Origin: Ecdyonurus torrentis | Taxonomy: Eukaryota > Arthropoda > Insecta > Ephemeroptera > Heptageniidae | Length of the DNA stretch: 64,000 bases | Assembly (NCBI GenBank): GCA_949318235.1 | Contig: OX439137.1 | Span: 21,880,518-21,944,517, forward strand | Direction of reading: 5' to 3' | Position numbers and translations under genes: made by a program | The notes under the pieces: model-generated | Seen by the model: only the letters and a program-made list of their open reading frames with translations | Database searches by the model: none | Told to the model about the DNA's origin: nothing | In this document: piece after piece, positions 62,930-64,000 of the stretch | How positions within the stretch are numbered: position 1 is the stretch's first letter | Layout of the letters: each line of letters starts with the position of its first letter

Positions 62930-63140
62930 AAAGTATCCTAAAATATAGGCAAAAAGTCGGACATATATGTTATGCGGGGTGCGTACTTTAGAATTTTGCA
63001 GGGGCTTACATTTTTTCCCTCTTTATCATTAAAGACTTGGATGCCTAACTTGGTTATAGAGTCGTGTGACTTAAACCCAAACATGTGTATTTGATGTAAT
63101 GTGTTTTTTGCAATAAAGCCTATTTGAATCTGAATCAATG
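62930..63140 (+). mobile_element. Retroelement 3' end, family I copy 1
   Basis: Shares TAGGCAAAAAGTCGGACA with 26431-26530 on the minus strand. It ends in TTTTTTGCAATAAAGCC followed by TTGAATCTGAATC, a polyadenylation signal plus short repeat tail as in many LINE 3' ends. No coding frame was found, so it may be a 3' UTR. Confidence 0.5.
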
Positions 63141-63362
63141 AATCAATTGCAATGAACGTTTTTTAATTGTTGCAATATATAAATGATAAAGATTTTTCAT
63201 AAATACATTAAGAATGTTTAAAATTATTGAAAATATTTTGTTTATTGCAAGTGTGCCATTAATAAATATTAAAAATTTATAAATATAAAGAAGATTAGCG
63301 TGAAGAATTTTACGAATGACTGTAACATTAAAATTAATAAAAATTTATTGATATGTAAAGAA

Positions 63363-63396
<34 letters not shown>

Positions 63397-63515
63397 AAAC
63401 AAACAAACGTAACCTATGCTACATTTATGATGTCATTATAGAATTAATATTTTTTAAATTTGAACAGTATAAATAAGTAAGCTGCGCAACATAATATTTA
63501 TACCATTCAATGTAA

Positions 63516-63834
63516 TTAAAGGAATAGACGAGAGAAAAACATAAGCATTTTATATCACAAAACACTTGATGGGATTTACATAAATAACTTTAGTTTGTCT
63601 CAAAAACCAACAGTAGCCCTGTAGCAGTGATCAGAAAATTCGATTTATGCAACCCGCACAACATTTTTATACTAATTTTTGCATGTTTATGACGTCATAA
63701 ACATGAATTTTCACACAAATTGCATACTTTACAGTTTTTTCACGCTCTCTCGTGGGGATACATTAACATTCTGGCAAAAATAGTCATCAGTTTTGAAGAT
63801 CCCATTTCGTGTTTATTCATTAAAAAGCACATTA
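63516..63834 (+). mobile_element. MITE A copy, 3' end missing
   Basis: Starts at TTAAAGGAATAGACGAG and is close to the 24277 copy. It stops at ATTAAAAAGCACATT, where a palindromic element (P) begins. Confidence 0.75.
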
Positions 63835-63950
63835 GGGGCTGTAAGCTGCAACCTCTAGTTAAACCTTAGTTATCTTTTTTTAATTGTTGCAACAATCAAA
63901 ATAACAACTTAACTATGGTTTAACTAGTTAGTTAGCGTCGCAGCTTACGG
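63834..63950. mobile_element. Palindromic element P
   Basis: GGGGCTGTAAGCTGCAACCT pairs with the right end GCGTCGCAGCTTACGGGG, and TAGTTAAACCTTAGTTATC with its mirror. The centre is ATTGTTGCAACAAT. It directly abuts a truncated MITE A. Confidence 0.7.
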
Positions 63951-64000
63951 GGGTTTGTTGTAATAGATAAATACTACTAAATACAAGCTAGTATAATTAT

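Overview
The window is AT-rich non-coding DNA from a eukaryote, most likely an invertebrate animal. It has no operons, no dense gene array and no bacterial signals. Instead there are long microsatellites, homopolymer A and T tracts, tRNA-derived SINEs, decayed LINE 3' ends and at least a dozen families of small inverted-repeat elements (MITEs and foldback elements). Nothing here names the species.

The one clear gene is an intact 1447-1491 codon ORF on the minus strand (39012-43487). It sits inside a 6.45 kb DNA transposon (about 37676-44127) whose terminal inverted repeats are about 480 bp long and nearly identical. From N to C terminus the protein has Cys-rich zinc-binding motifs, a large central region that may be an RNase H-fold transposase, a FEN1/XPG-like nuclease domain with all its acidic positions, and a nine-cysteine CXC (tesmin/TSO1-like) domain. 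This is the best candidate for an under-described system: a mobile element that carries its own structure-specific nuclease. A possible spliced extra C-terminal exon, now out of frame by one T, lies just downstream.

Layout: 1-13.5 kb holds microsatellites, SINE S1 copies (8.2 and 11.7 kb), a near-perfect 477 bp palindrome (6.0-6.5 kb) and a 310 bp (ACAG)n array (13.1 kb). 13.5-25 kb is MITE-rich, with a tRNA-derived SINE S2 (17.8 and 22.5 kb) and a candidate host exon (18.85 kb). 25.2-26.0 kb is a 5'-truncated LINE. 26-37 kb has more microsatellites, an inverted S1 copy and LINE-tail fragments. 37.7-44.1 kb is the large transposon. 44-55 kb holds MITEs, an (ATCT)n array inside a foldback element and long stretches with no recognisable feature. 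55-64 kb is packed with MITE A copies, including one nested insertion and one head-to-head pair, and a second LINE 3' fragment.

Family letters (A, B, C, D, E, G, H, I, J, K, M, N, O, P, T1, T2, S1, S2) are labels made for this window from copies compared by eye. They are not database names. Apart from the transposase, the LINE fragments and three weak exon candidates, no protein-coding gene could be supported. The window probably lies in an intergenic region or a very long intron.
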